Part shown: positions 34,026 to 47,982 of the stretch, in pieces
Position numbering within the stretch: the stretch's first letter is position 1
How the letters are laid out: every line of letters starts with the position of its first letter
Origin: Epiperipatus broadwayi
Lineage: Eukaryota > Onychophora > Udeonychophora > Euonychophora > Peripatidae
Direction: 5' to 3'
DNA: 64,000 nucleotides
Assembly: GCA_028023455.1 (NCBI GenBank)
Contig: JAQFVV010000181.1
Span: forward strand, 1,680,001-1,744,000
Notes under the pieces: model-generated
Seen by the model: the letters and a program-made list of their open reading frames with translations, nothing else
What the model was told of the DNA's origin: nothing
The model's database searches: none
Program-made: the position numbers and the translations under genes

Positions 34026-37000
34026 CTGCCTTGAATTATTATTAGGATTATTGTTTATGATTCAGATTATTAAACTATCCAATTGAATGCTGAAAATATA
34101 AGAAATGTCTGGCTAGAAAAATTATATGTATGTCCCATCGGTTCCGGAACATCTGGGGAAGCTGCACATCACATAGGAAAGAAAAGATGTTGTGTCTAAA
34201 ATAATATTCTACACCTTTCAACTGACCAGAGAAATAAGATGTTTTAATAGAAGGAAGAAAGCATTCACCTGCATTCAAAGAAGATGAATTAATCTACTGA
34301 TAAATATTAATCATCAAGTCCAATTAATTGTTACAACAACTGATTTTAAACTCAAGAAAATTTACAAATGGGAAAACAACTGCTGTATTTCATCCACATG
34401 CTTGACAAGAAGAGAAGAAAATTTAATATAATGATTTCCAAATTATCCACTAAAGCAAATAACCTCAATAGAGTCACCATCATCAAATAGTTATACACCT
34501 CAAGAAAGAGATTGTTCCCAGTAAGACGGAAATGGTAGCTGCAGAAATATAAACCTTATACAAGACAAGTTTGAACCCTTGGAAATTCGCCACAAACAAA
34601 AGATCGGTAATATGACTTTTTATATCTATTTTCTTTATGATATCAGTCTTAAGAAACATTTTAGCAATAAAGTGGTATATTTTATTTAAAGAACTTTTAA
34701 AGACTATTCAGATCGATTAAAAACAAGAATGTCTTACTAATAATAACTTTGAGCTTCATAAATGATCTTGAATGTATGAAAATGATTTGTTTATTAATTT
34801 TACAATATTAATGTGTAAAACAATTTTTTTTATGGTATTATGATTTTAGTTTTAACTAATATATTATTATTTTGGTTTTAAATAATATTTTGTTATCATG
34901 GGATAAAACACGCACATACATAATGATATTTTATATGTTTATAATTGCGATTGAATGTGGAGTAACAAGTAGTATTAGAATATTAGATTAGTTTGTTTCA
35001 TTAAGTATAGCATTTCAGAGGTAGAAGAGAAGGGGGAGATAATGATTTAAAACTCTTTTCTAAAACTTGCTCTTTCAATTTTACTAACATTTTTTTTTTT
35101 TACATTCTATTTACATGTTGGATTTTTAAAGTATGTGTGCTAATGAGCAGATAATTTTTTTTTTCTTGAAATACTTTTCTCATGGAGTGAAAATCATGGT
35201 CAATGTGACATCCAACTTAATACAAAATACATTTGAAGGGAAAGGGGGAAGAACTTAAAATTAATCTGAGGATTGTTATATAATCAATTATTATTATTAT
35301 TATTCATGTCAATTTTCATATTTATCTAGAAATTTTTTTGTATATGTTAGAAATGTAGTAATAAATATTAGTTTGTTTTATTAAACGAGGCATATATATA
35401 TTTCATTAAGTGTAGTCTTTGTTAAGTGTGATTATTCATCATCATCAATAATTGAAAATTAGTTATTTAAGATATAAGTAAATATGCTAAAATTAAGCAA
35501 TAATTATGAATTTCTTTATAAAAATTAGTTTTATGTTTAGGCTTAGTCCTAGAGCTGTAGTTGAAACCCTTGTCATTATCGTTATTATTATCATCATCAT
35601 CATCGTCATCAACGTTTTAATTAATGAGCTGTTTAACTGTTTAAAGGCCATAAATAAATATTGATTTTATAATATTTAGTGATCTCTTAGTATTATTATA
35701 ACCACATCCTGTCATCTATTTCATGCAAGGATGAGTGAATTGCCATCCTAAATTAGTTATATATAATCTGAGCTAGTAAACTTATAAAAATATTGAAACA
35801 CATTTGTTATGCTAAGATCTAAGAAGTGATTTATGTCTAATATACTCCACTTTGGTTTAAAGATGTTTTACTTTTACCTAAATATTAGTGCGTATAGTGA
35901 TATGGCTCAAAAAGCAAAATCTCTCATTTTTTATTAGAAATAAAGTACCAAAAAGGGATTCAAACCCGGTACATGTAAAAGGTTATTAGATATAACCGTG
36001 TCTAGATTCAGATAATCTAGTGGCGCCCTGCTAGACCATATTCACTTAGTATTTGTTTAAACATGCACTTAACATCAAACCAAGAAATGAAAGTGGATAA
36101 AACCTACTGTCTGTATACCTGAGTTATATTTTATTGAAATTACTAGTGTACTCACTTCACGTGATTTCATAATACATTGCTATAATAATTTGCTTATAAT
36201 TCTTGATAGTGTTATATTTTGAACCTTTACTTATGATCATTCTGTGGACTACTCAGGTATGGTAATATCTTTTGAAATCATTTAATTATGTTACAATATA
36301 TTGTACCTACTGAAGTTTGAGATGTGAGTTTCAATAAGTGAAAAAATGTCAGTAATATATATTTTTTTCTTTCTTGTTTAATTTTGCTGGTGGATATCTT
36401 AACCTATGAAGCATTGTGTTGCTATGATAATGATAATATTGATATTAAAAAATTGTTTAATTGTATTGTATAAGATTGTGAATTGACTTTATTCATTTTA
36501 AAAATGAATGTGAAAATAATAAACTTTGTAGTATTGATAAAATTATTCTTTGGTTATATATATTTTTATTACTACATTCAAGATAATAAATGCCTAATGT
36601 CTCAAATATATTTATTTTATTTGTATGATAATTGTAGCAGAAAAGGAGATATGAAAATATATTTCCAGTGTAGTATAATGAGAATGTATTGTGTAATTTG
36701 TATTAGAATGAAAGAATGGTATTTGTATTATGAAATGTAAATGTTTGATGTATATAATAATTCTACAAACTTTGTTGCATAATAAGATTTTTATTTATGA
36801 AACACTAACTACAATTGACCACAGAATGAATGAAAAGTATTGCTACCATTGATGTCAATAGAAAAAGTTATAAATAGAGCTGAATAGAAAAATCTCTCTC
36901 TCTCTCTCTAGTTTGGCTTCAACAAAAGAAATCTAAGTTCTTTCCTAGGATTTTTTTTATTATTTGTCTTTAAAAACATATGATTGTGAAATAGATAGAA

Positions 37001-40000
37001 TGATTGACTGAAATCAATAATGTTTGTCTGACACCCAGAAAGTATCATTGAATTTGAGAGGTAATTTATTGAAATATGAAAATTAATCCTTAGCATCTCA
37101 AAGCCATCGGAATGTTTTTTCACTTTAAAAATGAATATTATCTATTTTTCAATAATGAGATCTAAATGTTAACAACAGAAAAATATACACAAAGATTGTT
37201 TTATAAGTTAGATGTATTATTTATATATGGGATAAAAATTGATTCAATTGTCATAGCATCATAATAGATGAAACTAGTGTCTGTTCACTTGTAATGTTTT
37301 AAGAATTATTTACTAAATGCAAGGATGTCTACAGTGCATCATCATGTGTATAAATTGTTTGCACATTTATAAACCTTATAAAGATCAAATATCTGCTGAA
37401 TGAAAAGATAATTTGGATATTTGGAAAATATTGGAATTAACAAAATGTACTTCAAACCTTATAACTTTTCATAATAATTCTACTTTTTCTTGAATAACAA
37501 AATATCAGATTGCGAGTATAAAAAAATAAACACTATAACTATGATACTATTTTTGAAATGCCATATTGAAAGACTATTACTCAGGTCATTTGCTTATATT
37601 TATCATTGCTATATTTTTTTTCATTTACATGTATAGTATTTATTGATAGAAATATTAATGTAATTTTAGATTGAGAAGTAACCTATTTACATACTTAAAT
37701 GTAAAAGATTGTCTTCCTATGTTTGAATTTATATTCTTACAGCATAGTAATTATTATTTTAAAATATTCATTTGTTTAATTGATTGAATAAAATGAACTA
37801 CAGGTATAACACTTATATTAGGAGTTTGAAAAAGATTATATCATAATAAGTATTTATTTTATGTTGTTCTCTTAAATTTATATTAACAAATAAATAGATT
37901 CATTTTTGTATATATATATATCTTTATATATATTTCAATTAACTATATTTTTATATGAAGTATAGAATGAAGATATATCTTGAACTATCTTATATTTCGG
38001 AAAGTATAAACATTCTACATTTCTTTTTCTTACATATACTTAGATGTTTGTATTTAGTATCTTATCGGTGGAGATTGAAGTGCAGTTGCCTATGTAAATA
38101 TGAAATTAATGTCAATTAAAAAAACTATTGCTTAGCACATAATATGATTATATGCATATATTTTAAATGTTTATTTGCCATACATATATATATGATTTTA
38201 ATTTATATCAATTTGTTAATAAATTTTGAATTAATTTAAAATAATAAAATGATATTCATTAATTGATTATACCACATAATTCATTAGCAGTTATAAAAAT
38301 AATTCGGAAATCAAAAACACAGGATTGACAAAAAAGTGTAATACATATCACTTTCTTTGTGTTGAGTTTAATGCTTATTATCTGACTAGGTATAGATTTT
38401 ATATAACAATAAATTAACTGATTTGATATTCTTAAATATTTAATAAGTAACTGGAAGCTTAATGTAATGATTTTGCTAATAATAAATAATAGATATACTA
38501 AAATAGAAATTCTGATTTGTTGATTGATAAAGGTGCAAATATGATAATTATTGGAGATGAGTAAAGGCAGTTGCAATGAAATGTTTATGTATTTTATTTT
38601 AAGCCAATATTGATTAAAATAAATATAAATATATTAAGATCGTATGCATACATAGTTTGTAATCTTATTCAGTTATAAAGCTGCTATTAGTAATATAATT
38701 TAATCTGTTACAAATTACAGTGATTTGCTTTATATTTAAAATTCATTAGTGTGAATCATAAATTTTGTTTAAATATTAAATTTTAACATCAGTATTTGAT
38801 TATAATAAATTTAACAATCTTTCATATGCTTTGACAGTTATCGTCTAAAGTTTTAATAACTTAGCTTTAATAAAATGAAGAGTAATTGAATGTGATTTGT
38901 CAATTGTTGGAATAAGCAATCAAATATGAATCTATCATTTATTTTATAAATTGTTATGATTGGATACTGAAAATCTTAAGATTTAATCGGATTTATTTTA
39001 TATTAAATTGGTGAAAACAGAAAGATACATTGAGTTAATTGATTTTGTATTATTATTAAGGATTTAATCTTATAAGATTGACTTAGTTAATAAGAGTATA
39101 TTGATATTAGTGGAATAGCAAGGTTGAGTTAGCAGTAACTTTTATTTAGTTGTAATTAGAAACCAATTATTGAGTTATATATTTTATTAGATATAATTGA
39201 TATTGCAAACTTATAGGGCAATTAAGATTATTATTTCTATGAATCATTTCACTTAAAAAAAGTTTGACTTTTGGTACAAGTTTGTATTATTATAAACAGT
39301 GTGTTGATTCATAGGAATATTAAAGTTTATCTGTGTAATTGTCATTATTTTCATTTTTATAATGGATCTATATAATACGTAATATACTATTATTTATAAG
39401 ACAGTGATATTTAGATTTATCATTTTATCTTTGATCTACTGCAAATAGTGCTTAAATTTTAGGGTAGTTTGAAGTAATGTTTTACTTGTTTTCTATCCAT
39501 TTTAAATGGTACTGGAATTTATGAGGCTATAACAAAGATTATTATCATTGTTTTATTAACTTAAGGGTTAGACTGTTTTTCACTGATTGATATTCATTTT
39601 AGTTTAGTTTATTATTTTCATTTTGGTACAAATGATGCTACAATTCATGAGCATTAATAAATTAGAATTGTTCTTCCTCAGTTTATTATTTTTATTCTAT
39701 TACAAATGGTGATAAATAATTAGGCTATGACTCTTACAATATATGTCTTTTTTGCAAATCCCTAATATTTCTAATTGATGTTTTAGAGAAATTTTCAGAC
39801 AATATTTTCCTTTTGTTTTTAGATCTACAATTTCTTTGGGAGAATATTAAAATATGAAATTATTTGAAATTTTTTTTATTAAAAGGGAGTATGAACCATT
39901 ACATTACCTTTATCTTTTTAAAGATCTTTAAATTAATTTTATGGGGAATTGAAAATAACCAACTAGCTCTAAGTAGAACCAACATCTTTAGTCTCTCAAT

Positions 40001-40540
40001 GTTTACATTTCATATCATATTAAACATGCAATCAATCAATTCTTATTTTTATTCTAGCTTATTTTAATTCCATAGCAGCCATATGTTTAAGTAATGAACT
40101 GGAAATCATAAAAAAAAACAATAATTAAGAGAAACTCCATGTATCACAAATATTTATAAATTAACACCTTTCAAATAATATTCTTTATAAAGAACATTAT
40201 AAAAACTGTCTAGATATTGAAACAGTAACATTCACTCTGCAAATCTTAGTTTCACCTTTCTTCACTCCTTACCTACTCTCATACCTTACTTTAAACCCTA
40301 GCCTATTGTAATATATATGTACTGTGTTTTAATCGGCCAAGATATATGCACATACGAAGACTTATCATATATATATATGGTTATTATAGATAGGCGAGTT
40401 AATAATCTAAGAGAAATGATAAATTGGTTAATTTAATTTATAATTTGAAAGTATGTTTGCATAAGTCAGGTATGTCGAGACTACATATATATTCTAATAT
40501 TATCTTTAAAACTTATATTTAAGAATATTATTTTGCTCTT
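34026..40540. other. AT-rich DNA without a recognisable gene
   Basis: No conserved protein frame over 6.5 kb. It contains ATC/ATT runs at about 35285-35303 and 35580-35613 and a CT microsatellite at 36893-36909. A GGATTCAAACCCGGTAC string at about 35956-35972 resembles a reversed tRNA B box, and TGGCGCCC at about 36021-36028 resembles a retroelement primer-binding site; neither has a convincing partner. Confidence 0.5.
36893..36909. repeat. CT microsatellite
   Basis: Eight to nine uninterrupted CT units. Confidence 0.9.
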
Positions 40541-41650
40541 ATTTTAAATATCATGCCACAAATTTTGTTTCTTAGAAACTAAATGGGAGTTGGGAGGCAG
40601 AACAATAGTACTTCACTAATGCAACCCCATAGGGATACATTAATGGTTTAAGTAATTAGCCAGTAAAAATGATAATTTTGGCAAGTTGCAGATGTTAACA
40701 ATAGGGAAATAGACTGTCTTGAAGTATTCCCTTTATAATTTTTTTTTTAATCTTGTAATAAAACAATTACTGTAGTCAGGATATCTGGAAATAATATAAC
40801 AAAAGCAAATGTACTTGCAGCATCGTACTGCAGCTTTTAGATATTAAAATAGATAATAGATACATCAAGGGTGGTGGTAGAAAATCAGCTAATGGATTAT
40901 TTCCACCATAAGGTATGTCAGTATATGAGATTAATTTCATACTTGGCTAATATATATATAGAGTGGGAATTTAGGGAAGATATTAATAATATTGTGAAGA
41001 GCTTGGCAACCCAGACTCTACAAGTGTGAAACTAAAATGGCAGAGTAGAGGTAGACAAGGTGCTATTTTCCTATCCAGAGAATGGTCATCCTGCATGCAT
41101 GCCTCCAACTATAAGATTCCCATGATGTGCCGCTCCCACCAAAGAGACCAAAATGCTGTTACAATGCCAGAGAGAATGAGATAGCCCCTGAAATCAATGT
41201 AATGCTACCATTATAAATGAAAGCTAGCTATATAGTGATATGGAGTCCCATGAACATTTCATAACAGTGAGCAATACCATTAAGTGCACTAAAACACTTC
41301 AATTGATAAACTAGAGTAACTTTCCCTTCCAAGAACTCTTAAATGTTTTTCTGTAATTTACTTAAGCTATAGCTAAATCTGTAACCAACTTTATCTCCAT
41401 AGTTTAAATTAAAATGTAACCTATAATTGTGTCTAAATTATAACTATAATCTCAACCTATGTAACTTGGCTAATTTATTCTTTAAACTATACTTTCATGC
41501 TTGGGTAAACGCTCTTGAATTTTATTAAATTATTTTTATGTGATGTTTTGTTACAATATGTCTGGAGAACCTTCGACCGAGCGAGTGAATCCCATTCTGC
41601 CTATAATGAACAGGCCGCCACATCTCCATACAAGTTAATCATATACATGA
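40541..41650. other. less AT-rich block, probably an unidentified old repeat
   Basis: Composition rises clearly above the flanks in 40540-40660, 40980-41220 and 41560-41640 (for example CGACCGAGCGAGTGAATCCC). All frames contain stops. There is no inverted or direct repeat partner within the window, so I cannot assign a class. Confidence 0.3.
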
Positions 41651-42681
41651 CAACTATTTAGTGCCAAATCCTTTTCTACTCACCAGCTCAGATGTTACCT
41701 TTCAGTATCTATATATTATTGTGGATTCGGTGAATCCTATTGTGTTCATATAATAATTAAACTATCCATAAACATCTATTTATGTTATTTCATATTTATT
41801 AGTTCATTTAAAGTATAATATGCAGGTGGATGTACGAAATTATAGCTATAGATAGATTTTAAAGATTAAAGTTTCTAAAAGTCCCTTTGTCATGCAAGCA
41901 CCACCCATTTAATTATTATTATAACAATGTTGAATGTGGTTACTGCCTTTAAATTATATATTCCACCTTAATCTTTAAGCCAATGAATATATAGATTTCT
42001 TTGAAATTAAGACTTAGGAATAGATTAAGTATAACCACACCGTAACTTGCTAAACTTTAAGAGCAAACTATCATTAATTATTATTATTTAGTATACTTTA
42101 TATGTCTGTTGCCAGAGGAGATATATAAATTTATGATTAGAATGCTTTGTCAATCTTCTCTATGGCATGCATAGAGGTAAGACCATCCCCAAATCATTAA
42201 ATTCCCACATCAGAGTGGACATAGTGATGATGCAGATGGCAATCCATCAGCTATTTTTTTTTTTTTTAATGACTATTTTATCAGCTTTATTACATTCTTT
42301 CATATTTGCGCTTTCTAAAAATATCTATATATTAATATTTATTGTAATAAATTAGAAATTTCATTTAAAATTATGTCCTGTATTTTTTTTTTTTTTTAAT
42401 TTAAAATGGCCACTCAGGATTCAAAGAGTTAAGCATGGGTAATGTTTGTGTCATTATTACTAATATGGCAATAATGAAGAATTAATATTTAAATATTGTA
42501 GTAGAGTTAAGCTTATATATAACAAGCACTTCACCTGATGCTTAATTTTATACCCCTCAGATTATATGTTATTATAATACTAAATATTGAGATAAGGATA
42601 ACTTGGTTTGTTTTGGCAATGTCTCAGATTGTTGATTATATATATGTTTGTTGACTGTGATGATGTATTAATTTAGATCAA
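41651..42681. other. AT-rich spacer
   Basis: No gene is recognised. Two long poly-T runs (about 42253-42268 and 42384-42398) flank a short AT-rich segment; this could be remnants of A-tailed retroposons on the minus strand but no body is recognisable. Confidence 0.4.
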
Positions 42682-43640
42682 ATGAATGAAAATTTACTAC
42701 AAAATCAACAGGGAATGGAGAAAATGAATGAAAACATGCAACAAAAGATAAATGAAAATCAGAGAATATTGATAGAAAATCTGCATCATGGAGTGAAAGG
42801 GATACAGCAGGTAATCCAACAACAAAGACTGAAGTAAAAGAAGAAATAGAAAAAGTTTGAAATAAAAGACAATTAGAGGAGGCTAACATAGAATTAAATG
42901 ATAAGTTCAAAAAGTAGAAGAAAGAATTGACAAAGCAGAAGAAGAAATTAAGGTAATACTAGGTATTTTCAAGAAAAACAAAGAAAAATTGATATTATTT
43001 TGGAAGAAATGGAAGATAAAGTAGATATAGTTAAAAAAGAATTACTTCATCATTTGAATCATCAAATCAAGAATATTGATGACAAAATCAATATAGTGAA
43101 TTTGAAGGAAAAAGCAGTTCAATTCCAAAATAATCTAAAACAAGAAATAAATGACCCATTTGACAAGAAGGAAGAGAAACAAACTATTTCAGAAAAAAAT
43201 AAAATAGAGGCTAGTGGTTAAAAATAATGATGAATACTGTTTGTTTAGAACCCATAGGTACAAATCTTAATCCGCCAACTAGTCAAGTAGTTGCCAAAAG
43301 CAACCAAATAAGAGCTTTTAGAGATAATACTGGTGAAAGTCCTTTGACACATTTGTAAAGTTTGGAAGAACTTTTCCAATTTCATCAATGCAAACCTGAA
43401 TAACAAATAGGTGGCTTCTCATGCACATAGTATGCCTAAGAAATGGTGGCAGGCTTTAGGTAATAAACCATGCATGTTTCAAGATTATCATAATACAATT
43501 TTATAGTTTCTGGAGTGAAAAGAGACAAGATGGTATCATGCATCAGGTTTTTCATGAAAAATGTCCTCTTGTTTTTGATGAAACTTATACGCAACTTTTT
43601 TACTTCCACCAGTTACACAGTGAAGTGCCAATGCATAGCT
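42682..43640 (+). pseudogene. gag-like retroelement remnant with coiled coil
   Basis: The first part encodes Gln/Glu/Asn/Lys-rich coiled-coil pieces (MNENLLQNQQGMEKMNENMQ and, at 43000-43221, MEEMEDKVDIVKKELLHHLN), a style common at the start of gag proteins of invertebrate LTR retrotransposons. After several frameshifts, pieces such as LEELFQFHQC, KKWWQALG, FQDYHNTI and FWSEKRQDGI follow in gag-like order. No protease, RT or LTR is found nearby. The pieces are suggestive, not conclusive. Confidence 0.4.
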
Positions 43641-43876
43641 TATGATTACTTATAAACTTTATACCTGTTTTGATTATTTAAATTCTGTATGATCATCAAT
43701 AATATTATCCTAAGTAATTTAAATCAATGGTGACAGTTGTTGAATCAATATCTAAAGATTTGTGCTTCAATTACTAACTGATGAATAATAAAGACAAAAA
43801 CAAAAGGTTGAGTTAAATGAACTCTCCATAGAGAAGTGTGACCCAGTGCAAGCCTCAGTAATCAACAGATGCATAA

Positions 43877-44114
43877 AGGTTTGCGCATAAAATCCCCATC
43901 TATTGCCTACTCATCCAATATCCCCAGACTAGTTTCTAGCTTGTGGCATTCATCAGTGAGGCACTTTGGATCTGAGAATACTGCAGCTAAATCTAAGAAT
44001 CTAACGCAACCCTCTCATAGCCACCTTTTATCTATTTAGTTAACCATAAAGCTAGTAACTAGTCTGGTGATATTGGATAAGTAGCCACTAGATGGGGATT
44101 TTATGAACAAATCT
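43877..44114. mobile_element. foldback MITE, 238 bp
   Basis: The left arm (43877-43943) and the reverse complement of the right arm (44049-44114) match over about 66 bp with some ten differences: AGRTTTG, CATAAAATCCCCATCTA, CCAATATC, CCAGACTAGTT. The spacer is about 105 bp and non-coding. Target-site duplication is not clear. Confidence 0.85.
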
Positions 44115-45674
44115 TCTTCCATCCATTAATTACCAAGGCTTGGACTGAACTACTGTTTGAAGAATTTGATACTGCTAATAAGTTTATGTAAGCATAGGAA
44201 TTGGTGATCATGTAATGTTTGGGTGCATGGGTTAAATGAATGAAATTTTGTGCTCAACTTCTCATTTTGATGCTCAAATATCAGTTAACTTTCTGAATAA
44301 CTGACTACATGATTTTCTTTTATCAGTAATAAAAAAAATGTAAACAATCTTAAGTATGTTAAAACAAAATATGCCTCATTATTCAATCAATTAAACTGCA
44401 ATTAAAAATTTATATACCAAATTAAACTTTGATTATAATTAAGCTTAATTGTTAAACGATATAGCTACTTTATCAAATAATTACTATATTTTGCAGTTTA
44501 TAAAATACAGATTTAATCTGAGAGCATTTTGCTTTTATAATGATTTACATATTAAACTATAAAGTTGAAGGCACTTTATGTATTTTTATAATGATTTTAG
44601 CAGACGAATGTATACTATCAAAAAAAAACTTGAATATTACTTTACTTTATTATTTTACATTAACTTTTTTTATTACAATGGCTACACTGAGTAAAATAAA
44701 AACGGATACAGAAAATCACATATTTCAAAAGAAATGGACCAATGCATATTTTTATAGCAAGATATAATAAATCAATATGCCTGACATGTCTGGAAAGTAT
44801 TTCAGTTAATAAAGAACTCATTATTAAGAGGTACTATTTATCAAAACATTCTGATTACAACAAAAGTGTTGAGGCAGAAAGAAATATTAAAGTAGAAAAC
44901 TTGAAAAAGAGCTTTAGCAAGTAAATGACATATTTTATAAAAATTACAAACAAGTCAAAAAATTTTGTGAAAACAAGCTACATAACTTTAAAAAAAAAAC
45001 AGAACATAAAAAGAAATTTGAGAATATGTCAAAAAACAATTACTAGGTGAATTAAAAATCTGTCATCATTAATAATAGTATTTTTACTTTATTTTTAATT
45101 CACAAAAAAAATTATAGCTCTCATTTAAAGAAAGAAAATTGAAATTGTCCTGCAGTTAAAGACATTGCCCAACTCTAATGATTATATGTAAATTAATTAA
45201 GTTTTTGATCAAATATAGCAGGTTAGTGGTTAAGTTGATAATTTTGTATAGCCTGTGAATGATATAAATATCCAAATAGTCCTTGGCAGAAAAAAAGATT
45301 CCTCACTACTGTATTAGAACAAGTTAATCACACCACAAAGACTTGCTCAGGATAATAATCTTTTTCTTTAAAAATATTTTTTCTATGTAATAGCAGTCTC
45401 ATTATTAGAAAACAGCCTCACCAGTTTTTAACTTCAGGATCTATTTTCATACCTTACTTATAGTTACCAATTTCAGATTCTCAAATAAAAAATACTTTAC
45501 CAGTAGCTTTCATTTTATACTTAAGAACAACTTCTATTTTTAAGCTTAGAAAATAATTTATTACATAAAACATTGTACCATATCAAACTTTTTGGAAGAA
45601 AAATACTTGCAATTTCAACATAACCAAAGATATAAAAAAAAAATTTTAAAAAAATAATACTTTACGAAATAACT
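44115..45674. other. AT-rich spacer
   Basis: No gene is recognised. Overlapping frames at 44540-44924 are Lys/Ile/Asn-rich with no motif and no neighbouring exons that I can see. Confidence 0.45.
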
Positions 45675-45940
45675 AAGTAATCCCCTCTTGATTAATTTGC
45701 CATTCTTGGAAAATATCAGTGATCTTAAAAATTTTAGATTTGTTATAAAACAATTGCAAATTGCAGAAATATTGACATTTCATAAAAGCATTTGAGGCCT
45801 TTCTCATTTCTATGATTTATTTGAGCCTCAAATGCTTTTATGAAAGAATAATATTCTTGCAATTTCCATTTGTTTCATAACAAGTCCAAAGATATCTGAT
45901 ATTTTCCAAGAATGGCCAATTAATCAACAGGGAATTACTT
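45675..45940. mobile_element. foldback MITE, 266 bp, near-complete hairpin
   Basis: The left arm starts AAGTAATCCCCTC and the reverse complement of the right arm starts AAGTAATTCCCTG; both continue with GCCATTCTTGGAAAATATCA and end in a perfect TTTCATAAAAGCATTTGAGG stem. The arms total about 120 bp each with a loop of only about 20 bp. No coding content. Family unknown. Confidence 0.93.
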
Positions 45941-47198
45941 TATTATTTTGTACTTTTTAGTTGGCTATTTACATAAAACCATTATTTTAAAATTTTTACA
46001 TCTTACTTTTTTACTTTTTACTTATATTTACATATTTTTTAAAAATGGTTAAAACTACAAAAAAAAATTGACAAAAATTATAATATAAGAATATATTGTG
46101 TGGAATTTTTTCATCCCTTGCTCTGAGCAATTCTAATTTAATCCACAAAGTATTTTGTTCTTTCCTACAATCATGAATAAATTAATATATATATATATAT
46201 AAGACACTAGAATGCTACTTCTAATAAGCAAAGTACTATCAAGGAAAACATTGTTTTTCTTATTTTTATAAATATGTAACATATATATATGATTATAAGT
46301 AATTCTATATACTATTAATTGTAATACTATTACAGGTTTTATTGTCATCCTAAGTATGATTTTATAAAAAATAATAATAATTATGTAACAATGAAACATT
46401 TAAACAATAACATCCTTTAAAACATAAAAATTATAATTTAATAAGATATAAGAATAAAAAAAATGTCCTTTAACAAATGAATTCTAAATTTAAATATTAT
46501 GTGACCATCGATTATATAAAAATACATGGCCTTTTAATTAATTTAATTAAGTAAGTAAATCAATATTAACAAAATTTTATTCTACAAATATAATATTTCT
46601 ATTGGTTCAATTATTAAGCAGTTTTCTTTGGAAGTGTAAGGATGTGAGCTTGATTTTTTTTTTCATTGTTAATTCAAAAATGTGAACATACCAACAGAAA
46701 CACATACAGAGCAAATTAATAGAAAAGCATTTTAAAAAAGATTATTAATAAATGAGATTATGTAAATCTAAATTGTAACATTTGATAATGTTGGATACTG
46801 CCATATCATAAATTAATACAATCTCAAAAAATTTATTAAATTATGAATTTGAATAATTGTTTCTTTTATTTATTTATTTTGAATGGCATACATTTGCAGT
46901 AGTGTATGCTGCAATTCACATCACAGCTTCACTATATATATAAAAACAAGAAATATTCAGTAAATAATTTTCATTTTCACATTTTTTATCAACAAAATTA
47001 TTTAAAAATTTGGTAGAAATTTTTGTGAGTGGAGGGAGACTCATATAAGCATATGCAATTCTTAAAAAAATGACATTAAAAACACATCTGTTAAACAAAT
47101 AGTTATTTTGCTTCCAGAAAAACACTGCATCATGAAAATAAATGTAATTAAAAACAAATTCATTATATATAAATTGAAATTTATATACTATGATACAT
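45941..47198. other. AT-rich spacer
   Basis: No gene is recognised; TA runs occur near 46187-46201. Confidence 0.5.
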
Positions 47199-47256
47199 AC
47201 AGCCCCATTTGTAAATGAATATGGTCATTTCAACTCCACAAAAAAAGAAAAAAACT
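47199..47256 (+). mobile_element. 3' end of an A-tailed retroposon (copy 2)
   Basis: It reads ACAGCCCCATTTGTAAATG, then AATATGGTCATTTCAACTCC and AC, then an A-rich run, the same as the minus-strand stretch at 9452-9507. It lies about 100 bp beyond the 3' end of LINE 4 and in the opposite orientation, so it is a separate insertion. The 5' part is absent. Confidence 0.6.
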
Positions 47257-47318
47257 ATTCAAGAAATGAGTTTCACAATTATTATACAAATCAATTTGTG
47301 AATCACAAATACATCCAT

Positions 47319-47345
47319 ACACACACACACATATATATATATAAT
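47319..47345. repeat. CA/TA compound microsatellite
   Basis: A run of AC units passes directly into TA units. It lies close to the 3' end of LINE 4. Confidence 0.9.
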
Positions 47346-47650
47346 ACACTGGTCTTTTTTTTTTTTTGATTTACTTCATATTTTGTGATGCTGTCTTTTA
47401 ATTTCTTCATCCAGAAATTTTTTTTTCCTGAAATATTTCAACACCATGTCTAATTGTGGTTCTACAATATGTTCTATTCTTTGCCATATTTTTCCCTGGA
47501 AACAATCAACACTGTATCTTTAAAATCTTTGAGATAATCCTTATAATGTAAACAGGATCTATCTTATGATCAAATTCACAATAAAACATAACTTTAAGAA
47601 ATCACATATTGTTCATTTATTGTGCATTTTCAAACCAAAGAAAGTATTTT

Positions 47651-47755
47651 GTCAAGCGTTGGTGTTCGAGAGGTCAGCACAGCTGCCTCACAAGTAGTTG
47701 TCCCGGGTTAGCCGGTTCACTTCCCGGCCGATGTCACGACACATGGAAAAAAAAA
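47651..47755 (+). mobile_element. tRNA-Gly-derived SINE, copy 6, in the 3' part of LINE 4
   Basis: The copy starts GTCAAGCGTTGGTGTTCGAG and ends GTCACGACACATGG plus nine A. Between anticodon arm and T arm it carries an extra GGGTTAGC-type block, a partial doubling of the T arm, as in copy 7. I do not see a clear target-site duplication; flanks GAAAGTATTTT and AAATATGATTT are only loosely alike. It separates the YGSETW part of LINE 4 from its final YKDYLKDF part. Confidence 0.9.
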
Positions 47756-47982
47756 TATGATTTGACAGTAATGATCTCCATAATATCACATCAAGCAAGT
47801 TGAGCATATTGATTGATTTTTAGTGGCATAATTTTCCATCTTCTGTTGCTATTTTGTCATATTTTTAAAATATTGCAGAGCATTCTCAAATAGATCTTTT
47901 CTCATGTGTTTATATTATGTAAATAGGGAGGCCAAGTCTCACTTCCATACAATAAATTAGATGAAATAACACTTGTATATAC

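Noticed and set aside
35945-36060. Reversed tRNA B box next to a TGGCGCCC primer-binding-like string
   Set aside because: No LTR ends, no acceptor stem and no partner repeat support either reading.
36483-36740. 85-codon open frame, plus strand
   Set aside because: Composition is what AT-rich random sequence gives; no motif, signal or neighbour supports a gene.
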